Positions 1 to 6,560 of a stretch of 9,791 bases of DNA are shown here, in pieces (the first letter of the stretch is position 1; each line of letters starts with the position of its first letter). The position numbers and the translations under genes were made by a program. The notes beneath the pieces were generated by a model. That model had not been told where the DNA came from and did no database searches. It saw nothing but the letters and a program-made list of their open reading frames with translations. Origin of the DNA: CAILAD01 sp964397085 (GTDB taxonomy: Bacteria; Patescibacteriota; Saccharimonadia; CAILAD01; BJGX01); NCBI GenBank assembly GCA_964397085.1, contig CAYNHH010000032.1, forward strand, positions 1-9,791. Reading direction: 5' to 3'.

Positions 1-25
1 AATAAAAAACCCAAGTAAACTTGGG
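1..25 (-). terminator. Intrinsic terminator after the alpha/beta hydrolase gene
   Basis: Read on the minus strand, CCCAAGT pairs with ACTTGGG (arms 10-16 and 19-25; the tight 2-nt loop probably opens to 4 nt), followed at once by a run of six Ts (complement of 4-9). It starts directly after the TAG stop at 26-28, so it would end the transcript carrying the hydrolase and probably the rnc cluster. The stem is short, but the T-run is clear. Confidence 0.85.
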
Positions 26-784
26 CTATGACAGTAATAGCGACTTTTGATTGCGTAGAATTATGCCAATATGCATTAGTACGATATCGTTAAATATAAT
101 TGAGATATGCCCGGCGCGAGAATTGATATGCTTGATATCATCTGGCAACACGGCTTGCAGGCCTTCAAACTCTTTGTCGTCAGCTACTATGTAGTTGGTC
201 ACCATGGGCCCAGTTGGATTAGCTGAGCGGTGAGGGAACACCAGCATGTCCCCAGTACCAATTATGGCGTGCGTCTCATGGCCGGCAATTTGATACTCTA
301 AGTACTCAAGTACTTCTTCATTAATATCGCTGTGAGCGGCCAAGTCTTTCACAATAGGCAAGATAGGTATCACGAAGCGCCTCAGGGTTGGCTTTAAGTG
401 CACTCGTCCACCACTCACTCTCTTAATAGCTTCAATAACTCCTCGAACCGGCATATTGATAGGGTCTGTCCAGGTAGTACCCTTAAATGGACCAGCGAGC
501 GCAATAACGGCAACCACTTTTTCTTGATGCTCAATTGCAATTAGACTTGCAAGTATTGCTCCTTGCGAATGACCGATTAAAACAAACTGGTCATCTGAAT
601 CTGTAAAATATTTGTTACTTATTCGTTTTGCTGCCGTGCGCATGTCGCCAAGACCAAGCATGAAAATAGTCTCAAAGTCTACTTGCTCTACATGCTTTTT
701 TGCCACGTTTAGCACTGGCCTGTAGTAAAATTCGCTTCTAGGGGGTGCGCCAGTGCCACTTATCAACAAGACTCTAAGAGCCAT
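26..784 (-). CDS. Alpha/beta hydrolase family protein (lipase/esterase-like)
   Basis: This 252-residue protein resembles a soluble alpha/beta-hydrolase-fold enzyme. It starts with a hydrophobic strand (RVLLISGTG, residues 4-12) typical of the first strand and oxyanion region. The nucleophile elbow GHSQG is at 71-75, making Ser73 the nucleophile. Asp179 (in GTGDMLVFP) and His226 (in AGHIS) are good candidates for the rest of the triad. No signal peptide or membrane segment is evident, so it is probably cytoplasmic. The ATG at 784 has a strong Shine-Dalgarno site (AAGGAG, 6 nt upstream), which fixes the start. It lies 90 nt behind rnc with no terminator between, so it may be read through from that operon. 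The substrate cannot be told from sequence; lipase, esterase and thioesterase are all possible. The fold call is firm, the specific function unknown. Confidence 0.85.
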   Translation of the reverse strand: MALRVLLISGTGAPPRSEFYYRPVLNVAKKHVEQVDFETIFMLGLGDMRTAAKRISNKYFTDSDDQFVLIGHSQGAILASLIAIEHQEKVVAVIALAGPFKGTTWTDPINMPVRGVIEAIKRVSGGRVHLKPTLRRFVIPILPIVKDLAAHSDINEEVLEYLEYQIAGHETHAIIGTGDMLVFPHRSANPTGPMVTNYIVADDKEFEGLQAVLPDDIKHINSRAGHISIIFNDIVLMHIGIILRNQKSLLLS

Positions 785-874
785 TTGTAGCTCCTTATGA
801 CTTAAGAAGGTGCACAGCGACTTGCTGTTAGCTGTAGTGTAAGCCTATAGAGAATGAGAAGCAACTATTTAGAG

Positions 875-1576
875 CTAGTCTTCACTTGGTGTTTTAAGTT
901 TTTCCAAACCACTCAGTGCGGCGGCTTGTTGGGCAGATTGTTTGCTACTACCTTCGCCTTCCCCATATTTTTTTGTACCAAGGTAAACGGCCATTAAGAA
1001 TGTTTTGTCGTGATCAGGGCCATTTTCGCTAATAACTTTGTAGCTGGGGGTCGTGCCATGACTTTCTTGAGCGAGCTCTTGAAAGTGACTTTTTGCATCA
1101 ATATAAGAACCAGTTTTGATAATTTCTTCAAGGTTGGTGACAAGATTTATTTCAATAAACTCTTTGGCAGCATCATAGCCTTTTTCAAGATAAATTGCGC
1201 CAATTGTCGCTTCTACAAGATTGGCGAGTAATGCCTGTCTACTGCGTCCGCCAGTTTTTGCCTCGCCCCTACTCATCAATAAGAACTGACCAAGCTCAAG
1301 TTTTTCTGCAAGTTCAGCAAGACTCTCAGTCTTCACAAGCGCAGATCGCCAGGCGGTTAGGTCACCCTCTGGATTGGGATAGTTACGATATAGGTAGTCG
1401 GTTACTACTAGCTCCAAAACAGCGTCTCCCAAGAACTCCATCCGTTCATTGTGTTCTAACTTGGCACGTTTGTGCTCATTGATATAACTTCGATGTGTGT
1501 AAGCTGTTTGGAGCAAACTAGGGTCATCAAAGCTAACTCCAATTATTTCTTCAATTTGTTTTTGATCAAATACCAT
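875..1576 (-). CDS. rnc: Ribonuclease III
   Basis: RNase III is a dimeric, Mg-dependent endonuclease that cuts double-stranded RNA, matures rRNA precursors and trims structured mRNAs. At 233 residues this is normal family length. The catalytic domain carries the signature NERMEFLGDAVL (43-54), with Glu47 and Asp51 as metal ligands, and a second block LANLVEATIGAIYLE (117-131) with Glu122. In that block the usual Asp of the LAD..EA pattern is Asn119. The C-terminal double-stranded-RNA-binding domain spans about 160-228, from DAKSHFQELAQ to SAQQAAALSGLEKL. The ATG overlaps the TAA stop of the upstream Nudix gene by one base (TAATG), so translation is probably coupled by termination-reinitiation. 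It is the last translation/RNA-processing gene of the cluster. Confidence 0.97.
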   Translation of the reverse strand: MVFDQKQIEEIIGVSFDDPSLLQTAYTHRSYINEHKRAKLEHNERMEFLGDAVLELVVTDYLYRNYPNPEGDLTAWRSALVKTESLAELAEKLELGQFLLMSRGEAKTGGRSRQALLANLVEATIGAIYLEKGYDAAKEFIEINLVTNLEEIIKTGSYIDAKSHFQELAQESHGTTPSYKVISENGPDHDKTFLMAVYLGTKKYGEGEGSSKQSAQQAAALSGLEKLKTPSED

Positions 1577-2169
1577 TATATGTTGTAAAGCTTCTTAATA
1601 CGGTTAATTGCTTCTCTTAAGATTACTTTTGTTGCCTTATACTCTAGGATATCATAGGCTTGCTCAGCTTTAAACCATTGCACGTCAGTTATCCAGGGTG
1701 CATCTTCTTCTGTTTTGAGCACATCATTAGGATTAGTTGACTCAATTAGATACACAAAATTCATCATAAATATTAGTTTGCCATTCATGCGGTAGAAGAA
1801 ATGAATTTTGTCTAACTTCGAAATTACTTTTAGCCCAGTAAGATTTGTTTCTTCAGCTACCTCGCGAATAGCAGTCTTTTCTGGTGTTTCACCAGACTCA
1901 ATATGACCTTTTGGGATACTCCATCGAGTCTTTAAATCTTGCAATAGCACAACTTCTATCTCACCATTTACTACACGAAAAACAATCCCGCCACTTGAAT
2001 ACTCGCGAACAGCTTTTGCTCTAGGTGGGTACTGTTTCTTATTCTTTCGTTTTGGCTGGTTTTGCTTTTGGCTTACTTTCTGATCCTGATTCTGGCTGGT
2101 CGGTGTGTTCTGGGGTGTCAGATTGTGAGGATTTTTCAGCTTGGAGTTTTTTGTCTTCTTCTGGTTCAT
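1576..2169 (-). CDS. Nudix hydrolase with a long low-complexity N-terminus overlapping nusB
   Basis: Nudix enzymes hydrolyse nucleoside diphosphates linked to another moiety (dNTPs, Ap4A, ADP-ribose, capped RNA). Counting residues from the upstream GTG at 2178, the Nudix fold begins at SSGGIVFR (61-68), followed by WSIPKGHIE (86-94). The Nudix box (91-113) contains the catalytic REVAEE; the usual Gly near its end is Asn112 (TNL instead of TGL). The WSIPKGH context resembles Ap4A-hydrolase-like Nudix proteins, but the substrate is not proven. The first ~55 residues are rich in Lys, Asn and Gln, look disordered, and are encoded in the +1 frame inside the end of nusB. No ATG, GTG or TTG exists in frame between 2169 and the conserved core, so the start must be the ATG at 2169 or GTG at 2178, neither with a strong Shine-Dalgarno site. 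Its stop overlaps the rnc start by one base. Confidence 0.9.
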   Translation of the reverse strand: MNQKKTKNSKLKNPHNLTPQNTPTSQNQDQKVSQKQNQPKRKNKKQYPPRAKAVREYSSGGIVFRVVNGEIEVVLLQDLKTRWSIPKGHIESGETPEKTAIREVAEETNLTGLKVISKLDKIHFFYRMNGKLIFMMNFVYLIESTNPNDVLKTEEDAPWITDVQWFKAEQAYDILEYKATKVILREAINRIKKLYNI

Positions 2170-2602
2170 AAAATTCACTTTGTCGGTAAATGGTGCCTAA
2201 AACACCGTTGATAAATTTACTTGAGTTGTCGCCACCAAACGATTTGGCTAGCTCTACGGCTTCATTAATCGCAACCTTTGGCGGTACTTCTTGTTTAATC
2301 ACTAGCTCATAGACTGCCATTCTCAAAATGCTCTTATCGACTTTTGCAATCTGATCAATAGGCCATTCTGGGGCTGCCGGACCAATTAAATCATCGATTT
2401 TTTTTAGATTTTTCTGAGTACCCTCTACCAGGTCGATGGTAAAATCCGGCTCTTCTAGAGTTTCATCATAAACTGCGAGATTACGTGATAGTATCTCTTG
2501 CATGTCAGTTTTTAATTCTGGCATATCAAGGCTGGTACGAAAGTCATATTCGTACAGGCTCTGTAGTGCAATTATTCTTGAAAGGTGTCTGTTTGAAGCC
2601 AT
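2039..2602 (-). CDS. nusB: Transcription antitermination factor NusB
   Basis: NusB pairs with NusE (ribosomal protein S10) on boxA RNA to keep RNA polymerase elongating through rRNA operons. The all-helical domain covers about residues 5-139. It begins with SRIIALQSLYEYDF and includes the classic late block ILRMAVYEL ... INEAVELAKSFG ... KFINGVLGTIYR (92-140). Beyond it is a tail of about 47 residues, acidic and Ser/Pro-rich, ending in a Lys-rich patch, which makes the protein longer (187 residues) than a typical ~140-residue NusB. The DNA for this tail also encodes the N-terminus of the Nudix gene in another frame. The ATG start matches the family N-terminus, though no Shine-Dalgarno site precedes it. 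A TACAAT hexamer about 21 nt upstream could be a -10 element. Confidence 0.95.
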   Translation of the reverse strand: MASNRHLSRIIALQSLYEYDFRTSLDMPELKTDMQEILSRNLAVYDETLEEPDFTIDLVEGTQKNLKKIDDLIGPAAPEWPIDQIAKVDKSILRMAVYELVIKQEVPPKVAINEAVELAKSFGGDNSSKFINGVLGTIYRQSEFYEPEEDKKLQAEKSSQSDTPEHTDQPESGSESKPKAKPAKTKE

Positions 2603-2673
2603 AATATACTAGTAATGCTTATTATTGTAACGTACTTTTGTTGCTTTGAGGAGGGAAATCACTTGTGGATTTA

Positions 2674-2844
2674 TTATACACTTCTACGAGTACGAACCAT
2701 CCCAAGTGATGCTGCTTTATGTAGGCGTCTTGGCAGATTGAGCTTAGAATTTTTTTCATACATTAGTTGCAACGGCTTGAGGCTGTCGTGACTACGGCGT
2801 TGACCGCGAGTGCTAGATGTGCGGCGTTTTTTTGGTACTGGCAT
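2674..2844 (-). CDS. rpmF: 50S ribosomal protein L32
   Basis: I found this 56-residue gene by translating the gap between nusB and yceD. It begins MPVPKKRR and continues STRGQRRSHDSLK, the hallmark L32 N-terminus with its conserved RRSHD motif, and ends RRSV before TAA. It contains no cysteine, so it is a zinc-free ('C-minus') form lacking the CxxC pairs of zinc-ribbon L32. An AAAGGA Shine-Dalgarno site lies 6 nt before the ATG. The 34-nt spacing behind yceD (DUF177) matches the very common bacterial yceD-rpmF pairing, which strongly supports both calls. L32 is a small basic protein of the large ribosomal subunit. Confidence 0.95.
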   Translation of the reverse strand: MPVPKKRRTSSTRGQRRSHDSLKPLQLMYEKNSKLNLPRRLHKAASLGMVRTRRSV

Positions 2845-2878
2845 GGCAGTTCCTTTCTGTTAAGCCCTTATAGAGCTT

Positions 2879-3322
2879 TTAATTATTTGCTTGAATACCG
2901 TTGCATTCTTCGGAACAGATCATCTGGACAGGCGTAAGAAATAGTATCTCTTGCCGTACAGGTTCTTCTAGATCAATGTCATTTCGGTTGATTGGCCATT
3001 CTTCTTCACCAGGCTCATCTGCAAAAACTACATGGAAATCTACGTGCAGAGGACGACTAAACCGCTTGAGACACCGATGGCAATCTACTTTTATCGCTAT
3101 GTCACCAGTAATATGTGCATCATATATATCATGACGCAATTTAGTAATAGTAACAGAAGCAATAAAAGGCTTTGCCAGCTCAACGTCTTCAATTGACGAG
3201 AAGGTCACGTTGTGATGCTCTGATTGGCCATCGTCTTTTCTGTTGAGTCCTAGAATGCTAATTGGCATTTCACCTGGTAGTATAGCAAAATTCTTGCTAA
3301 ATTGCAAGTCATTGCTAGGCAC
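2879..3322 (-). CDS. yceD: YceD / DUF177 family protein, metal-binding type
   Basis: DUF177 proteins sit almost universally next to rpmF, as here, and are linked to 23S rRNA and ribosome biogenesis; their exact biochemical role is not settled. Visible hallmarks are the CHRCLKRF block (Cys82 and Cys85 counting from the TTG at 3325), the downstream ID-LEEPVRQEILFLTPVQMICSEEC stretch, and a C-terminal pair Cys137/Cys141, giving four cysteines for a possible zinc site. The protein ends at GIQANN, before the second Cys pair (GLCxxCG) found in many relatives. No ATG is available near the start. The longest frame opens with TTG at 3325, but I choose the GTG at 3322 because a TAGTAT hexamer ends exactly 6 nt before it, as at leuS and murF. 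No Shine-Dalgarno site is present. Confidence 0.85.
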   Translation of the reverse strand: MPSNDLQFSKNFAILPGEMPISILGLNRKDDGQSEHHNVTFSSIEDVELAKPFIASVTITKLRHDIYDAHITGDIAIKVDCHRCLKRFSRPLHVDFHVVFADEPGEEEWPINRNDIDLEEPVRQEILFLTPVQMICSEECNGIQANN

Positions 3323-3328
3323 CAATAT

Positions 3329-3334
3329 ATACTA
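3329..3334 (-). promoter_or_regulatory. Candidate -10 element for yceD-rpmF
   Basis: TAGTAT on the minus strand ends 6 nt before the GTG at 3322. No -35 hexamer is visible at the right distance. The TG is directly adjacent rather than in TGn register, so this is the weakest of the four 6-nt cases. Confidence 0.4.
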
Positions 3335-3373
3335 CATAATAAATCTGAGTATTTGCTGAAGCCCCAACTAGAG

Positions 3374-6217
3374 CTACTTGACTACAAAATTGACTAGTCG
3401 GTTTGGTACAACAATAACTTTTACTATCTCACCATTTTTGGTAAAATTCTGCGATTTATTCAGATTACGTGCGGTCTCTTCTAATTCTTGTTGGTTTGCC
3501 CCTGTGGCCACTACGAATTCGCCTTTGAGCTTACCATTAACCTGCACGACTATCATGACTACATCATCTTTCACTAACTTTTCGCTGTAAGTGGGCCAAG
3601 CTTGTAAGTGCACACTTTCACTTTGACCAAGTTGCTCCCAAAGTTCTTCACTAAGATACGGCGCCAGTGGAGCAAGAACTGTCACTAGAGTCTTAATACT
3701 ATCATTCCATGCCTGATCACCTGAGGTGCCATCGCGCTTAATACCACCAGCAAAGTTCACAAACTCCATGATTGCAGCAATTGCGGTATTGAACTTCACC
3801 TCTTGCAAGTCTTCGCCTACTTTTTTGATAAGTTTGTGTGTTCTGGCCTCAAGCTCAGCCTCTATAATTGTATCGATTTGTTTTGCCTGATAATCCTCTT
3901 TGATCAAGTCGTAAACTTTGTTTACAAATCTGTGCATGCCCTCTAGCCGTTGTGGGTCCCACGGCCCACCGTCTTCATAAGGGCCCATAAACATCAGATA
4001 CATTCTTAGGCTATCTGCCCCATATTTTTCAACAAATTCGTTTGGATCGAGTACATTTCCTTTTGACTTACTCATCTTGTTACCATCCGGACCCAGTATC
4101 ATGCCTTGATTGATTAACTTTTTGAATGGCTCGTCGAAGTCTATCATTTTTTGCTCATGCAAGAACTTCGTAATGAAACGAGCGTAGAGTAGATGAAGTA
4201 TTGCGTGCTCTACTCCGCCCATATATCTATCTACTGGCAGCCATGTTTTGACAGCCTCCGGGTCAAAAGCGGCCTTCTCATATTGTGTATTGGGGTAGCG
4301 CAAATAATACCAGCTACTATCTACAAAGGTATCCATAGTGTCGGTTTCACGCTTGGCGTCGCTACTACAGGTAGGGCACTTTACATTGGTAAAGCTATCT
4401 TCGAGCAAAGGTGATCGACCAGACTTGTCAAATTTTTGCCCAAGAGGTAATACTACTGGCAAATCATCTTCTGGTACAGGTACGATGCCGCATGCATCGC
4501 AGTAGACTATTGGTATAGGAGCCCCCCAGTATCGTTGGCGGCTTATCAACCAATCGCGTAATTTATATTGAGTTTTGTGACTTGCTAGACCTTTTTGCGC
4601 TAGCCAATCTGCTATTTCTTTTCTTGCCTCAACAGATGTCATGCCATCAAACTGACCAGAATTAAATAGTATTCCATCACCACTCCATATTTCTTTCTTG
4701 ACCAAATTACGGTATGCGTACGTGTGCAGCTCATCTCTCACTTCAGCATCTACTTTAGCTTCATCGAGCCATTCTACGGTAAACTTGTCTTGTTCGTCAG
4801 TTTCTAAATTCTGTTCTTTCCTTATGTCTGATTTTAGCTCAAAAAGCAATCCTGTCGCTAGAATTTCCCGAGCTACGTTTTTTGAGTGTGCATAGTAATG
4901 ATGGTGAATATTCTCGGTCTGCTCTACAAATTCTACGTCTGTGTATCCAGTCTCTTCAGTAATTTCTCGCTTGGCTGCTTCAACCAAGTCTTCGCCTTCA
5001 TCAACACCGCCACCAATAAATATCCGCCCACCGCCATCTTTGCCCCAATTAATAGTAAGTACCTCACTAGTCTTGGGGTTACGAACGATCGCAACAATAC
5101 TTCTGCGAAACTCAGGATCTGTTTGCGGGACACCTGTGACCGGCTCAATAGACTGTTTAAGTGGAATATTGTATTTGCGAGCTAGTTCAGTATCACGCTC
5201 ATCATGCGCATCGGCAAAAACCGCACCTGTGCCGTAGCCTCCTAGTACAAAGTCAGCAATCCAGACAGGTATTTTTTCATCGCTTGCGGGATTTATCACG
5301 TAGCTACCAGTAAATACCCCGGTTTTTTCTTTGGCTTCTTGTCTGTCTACATCGGTCTTGCTACCTGATACTTCAATATACTTTTCTACTTCAATTTTAT
5401 GCTCTGCGGTGGTCAGCTCGGCCACCATTGGGTGTTCTGGGGCAAGTACCAAAAATGTTCCACTAAATAGAGTGTCGATGCGAGTAGTATATACTTCGAT
5501 ATACTTTTTTGATTCAACAACGGGAAACTTCACTAGGCTACCATGACTTTTACCTATCCAGTTGACCTGCTGTTGCTTTACTCTCTCTGGCCAGTCAAGA
5601 CCCTCTAGACCACTTATTAGATCATCGGCATAGTCAGTAATAGTAAAAAACCACTGCTTGAGTAACTTTCGTTCTACCTTGGCACCGCTTCTATCGGCGT
5701 GACCATCTATGACTTGCTCGTTGGCTAGTACCGTCTTGTCTATGGGATCCCAATTGACATAAGCTTCTTTTTGTACAGCTTTGCCAGCCTTGAATAATTG
5801 CAAAAACAACCATTGGGTCCAGCGGTAATAGTCTGGGCTTGAAGTGTTTATTTCTTTTGCAGGGTCATACATACCACCCAGCTTGAAATACTGCTCATGA
5901 AAATTTGCCACGTTACTGGCTGTCCATTCATCTGCAGGAATACCCTTTTTGATAGCAGCATTTTCAGCAGGCAAGCCAAATGCATCATACCCAAGTGGCT
6001 GCAACACATCGTAGCCTCGCATACGCGCAAAGCGCCCAAGTGAGTCTGCAGGTGCAAAATTATACCAATGCCCTACATGTAAGTCGCCAGAGGGATACGG
6101 AAACATGACCAAGTTATAAAATGGCTTCTGAGGATTTTCTGGGGTTTTATATAGGTTGGTTTCTTGCCAAACTTTTTGCCATTTGGCTTCAGTCATTACA
6201 GGGTTGTATTTGTTCAT
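3374..6217 (-). CDS. leuS: Leucyl-tRNA synthetase with an inserted Nudix domain
   Basis: LeuRS charges tRNA-Leu with leucine through a leucyl-adenylate and proofreads in its CP1 domain. The HIGH motif appears as HVGH (47-50) and KMSKS is intact (714-718). The CP1 editing domain (about 225-355) keeps a threonine-rich TTRIDT block (244-249, with Ile for the usual Pro) and GTGAVFADAHDERD (329-342) including the conserved Asp342. A complete Nudix domain occupies about 372-508. LeuRS sequence then resumes with SGDGILFNSGQFDGM, the Cys-bearing CDACG/CPTC zinc-domain region (573-617), TMDTFVDSSWYYLRY and the anticodon-binding and C-terminal domains. At 947 residues it is longer than the usual 800-870, and the insert accounts for the excess. 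The ATG has no Shine-Dalgarno site; an extended -10 lies 6 nt upstream, suggesting a leaderless mRNA. Confidence 0.97.
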   Translation of the reverse strand: MNKYNPVMTEAKWQKVWQETNLYKTPENPQKPFYNLVMFPYPSGDLHVGHWYNFAPADSLGRFARMRGYDVLQPLGYDAFGLPAENAAIKKGIPADEWTASNVANFHEQYFKLGGMYDPAKEINTSSPDYYRWTQWLFLQLFKAGKAVQKEAYVNWDPIDKTVLANEQVIDGHADRSGAKVERKLLKQWFFTITDYADDLISGLEGLDWPERVKQQQVNWIGKSHGSLVKFPVVESKKYIEVYTTRIDTLFSGTFLVLAPEHPMVAELTTAEHKIEVEKYIEVSGSKTDVDRQEAKEKTGVFTGSYVINPASDEKIPVWIADFVLGGYGTGAVFADAHDERDTELARKYNIPLKQSIEPVTGVPQTDPEFRRSIVAIVRNPKTSEVLTINWGKDGGGRIFIGGGVDEGEDLVEAAKREITEETGYTDVEFVEQTENIHHHYYAHSKNVAREILATGLLFELKSDIRKEQNLETDEQDKFTVEWLDEAKVDAEVRDELHTYAYRNLVKKEIWSGDGILFNSGQFDGMTSVEARKEIADWLAQKGLASHKTQYKLRDWLISRQRYWGAPIPIVYCDACGIVPVPEDDLPVVLPLGQKFDKSGRSPLLEDSFTNVKCPTCSSDAKRETDTMDTFVDSSWYYLRYPNTQYEKAAFDPEAVKTWLPVDRYMGGVEHAILHLLYARFITKFLHEQKMIDFDEPFKKLINQGMILGPDGNKMSKSKGNVLDPNEFVEKYGADSLRMYLMFMGPYEDGGPWDPQRLEGMHRFVNKVYDLIKEDYQAKQIDTIIEAELEARTHKLIKKVGEDLQEVKFNTAIAAIMEFVNFAGGIKRDGTSGDQAWNDSIKTLVTVLAPLAPYLSEELWEQLGQSESVHLQAWPTYSEKLVKDDVVMIVVQVNGKLKGEFVVATGANQQELEETARNLNKSQNFTKNGEIVKVIVVPNRLVNFVVK
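4694..5104 (-). other. Nudix hydrolase domain embedded in LeuRS
   Basis: LeuRS residues ~372-508 read as a stand-alone Nudix fold. They begin with IVAIVRNPKTSEVL (first strand) and IFIGGGVDEGE, followed by a Nudix box at 403-425 that matches GX5EX7REUXEEXGU at every position: Gly403, Glu409, Arg417, Glu418, Glu421, Glu422 and Gly424. A His-rich turn (438-444, HHHYYAH) and closing strands follow. All catalytic acids are present, so it should be an active pyrophosphatase. The domain lies between the end of CP1 (KYNIPLKQSI) and the strand returning to the catalytic core, where ordinary LeuRS has a short linker. Substrate is unknown; Ap4A, aminoacyl-adenylate and damaged nucleotides are reasonable candidates. 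Confidence 0.92.
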
Positions 6218-6223
6218 AGTTAT

Positions 6224-6232
6224 AGTTTATCA
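6224..6232 (-). promoter_or_regulatory. Candidate extended -10 promoter of leuS
   Basis: TGATAAACT (TGn plus TAAACT) on the minus strand ends 6 nt before the leuS ATG. There is no -35 match; the -35 zone runs into a long inverted repeat. The spacing would place the transcription start at or next to the A of ATG. Confidence 0.45.
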
Positions 6233-6248
6233 GATAATTAGTATTTTG

Positions 6249-6277
6249 GTGGAGGGGTAGTGATTCTACCCCTCCAC
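6249..6277 (-). repeat. Perfect 12-bp inverted repeat upstream of leuS
   Basis: GTGGAGGGGTAG (6249-6260) pairs perfectly with its reverse complement at 6266-6277 across a 5-nt loop. It has no T-run on either strand, so it is not a textbook intrinsic terminator. It lies just upstream of the leuS -10 candidate and covers the -35 area. It could be a terminator lacking a U-tract for the gene lost in the gap, or an operator or RNA hairpin controlling leuS. The strand is nominal. Confidence 0.7.
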
Positions 6278-6296
6278 ACTTTGACTAGATTCCCCA

Positions 6297-6396
6297 NNNN
6301 NNNNNNNNNNNNNNNNNNNNNNNNNNNNNNNNNNNNNNNNNNNNNNNNNNNNNNNNNNNNNNNNNNNNNNNNNNNNNNNNNNNNNNNNNNNNNNNN
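6297..6396. other. Assembly gap of 100 Ns
   Basis: Exactly 100 Ns, a conventional placeholder, so the true size is unknown. It interrupts the possible C39-like gene after 46 codons. Reading frames drawn across it are not meaningful. Confidence 0.97.
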
Positions 6397-6535
6397 TCTT
6401 CATGCAGGCAATTGCGCAGATTGTACGTCTTTCATCTTCAGGAATATTATGGTCTGGATCTTCTTGCCAGACATGGGCTACATCTAGATATGTAGGTGCT
6501 TTTGGTACTTCACTAGGTGGCTCGCTATATGACAT
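6397..6535 (-). CDS. 5' fragment of a possible C39-like cysteine peptidase, cut by the gap
   Basis: Only the first 46 residues are visible. They begin MSYSEPPSEVPKAPTYLDV and end RRTICAIACMK at the gap. The start is well supported: AGGAG lies 8 nt before the ATG at 6535, and the gene follows murF by only 25 nt, so it is probably co-transcribed. Two in-frame upstream ATGs (6571, 6553) are rejected because they overlap the murF end and lack this site. The final CAIACMK resembles the catalytic-Cys helix of C39-like peptidases (CGPACL-M), usually followed by the rest of a ~200-residue papain-like fold. That would place the catalytic His and Asp in the missing sequence. There is no signal peptide. 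The gene is certain, the family assignment tentative; the 3' end cannot be placed. Confidence 0.7.
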
Positions 6536-6560
6536 AGTTGGTTCTCCTCTCATGGTAGTA

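Noticed and set aside
814..828. ACAGC/GCTGT hairpin between rnc and the alpha/beta hydrolase gene
   Set aside because: Only 5 bp of stem and no T-run on the minus strand; not enough to call a terminator.
2673..2678. A perfect TATAAT on the minus strand about 70 nt upstream of nusB
   Set aside because: It overlaps the rpmF stop codon region and has no -35 partner at 16-18 bp, so it may be chance.
4886..5237. Plus- and minus-strand frames of 71-99 codons inside leuS
   Set aside because: They are alternative frames of the Nudix-insert region; the LeuRS frame carries the conserved motifs without interruption.
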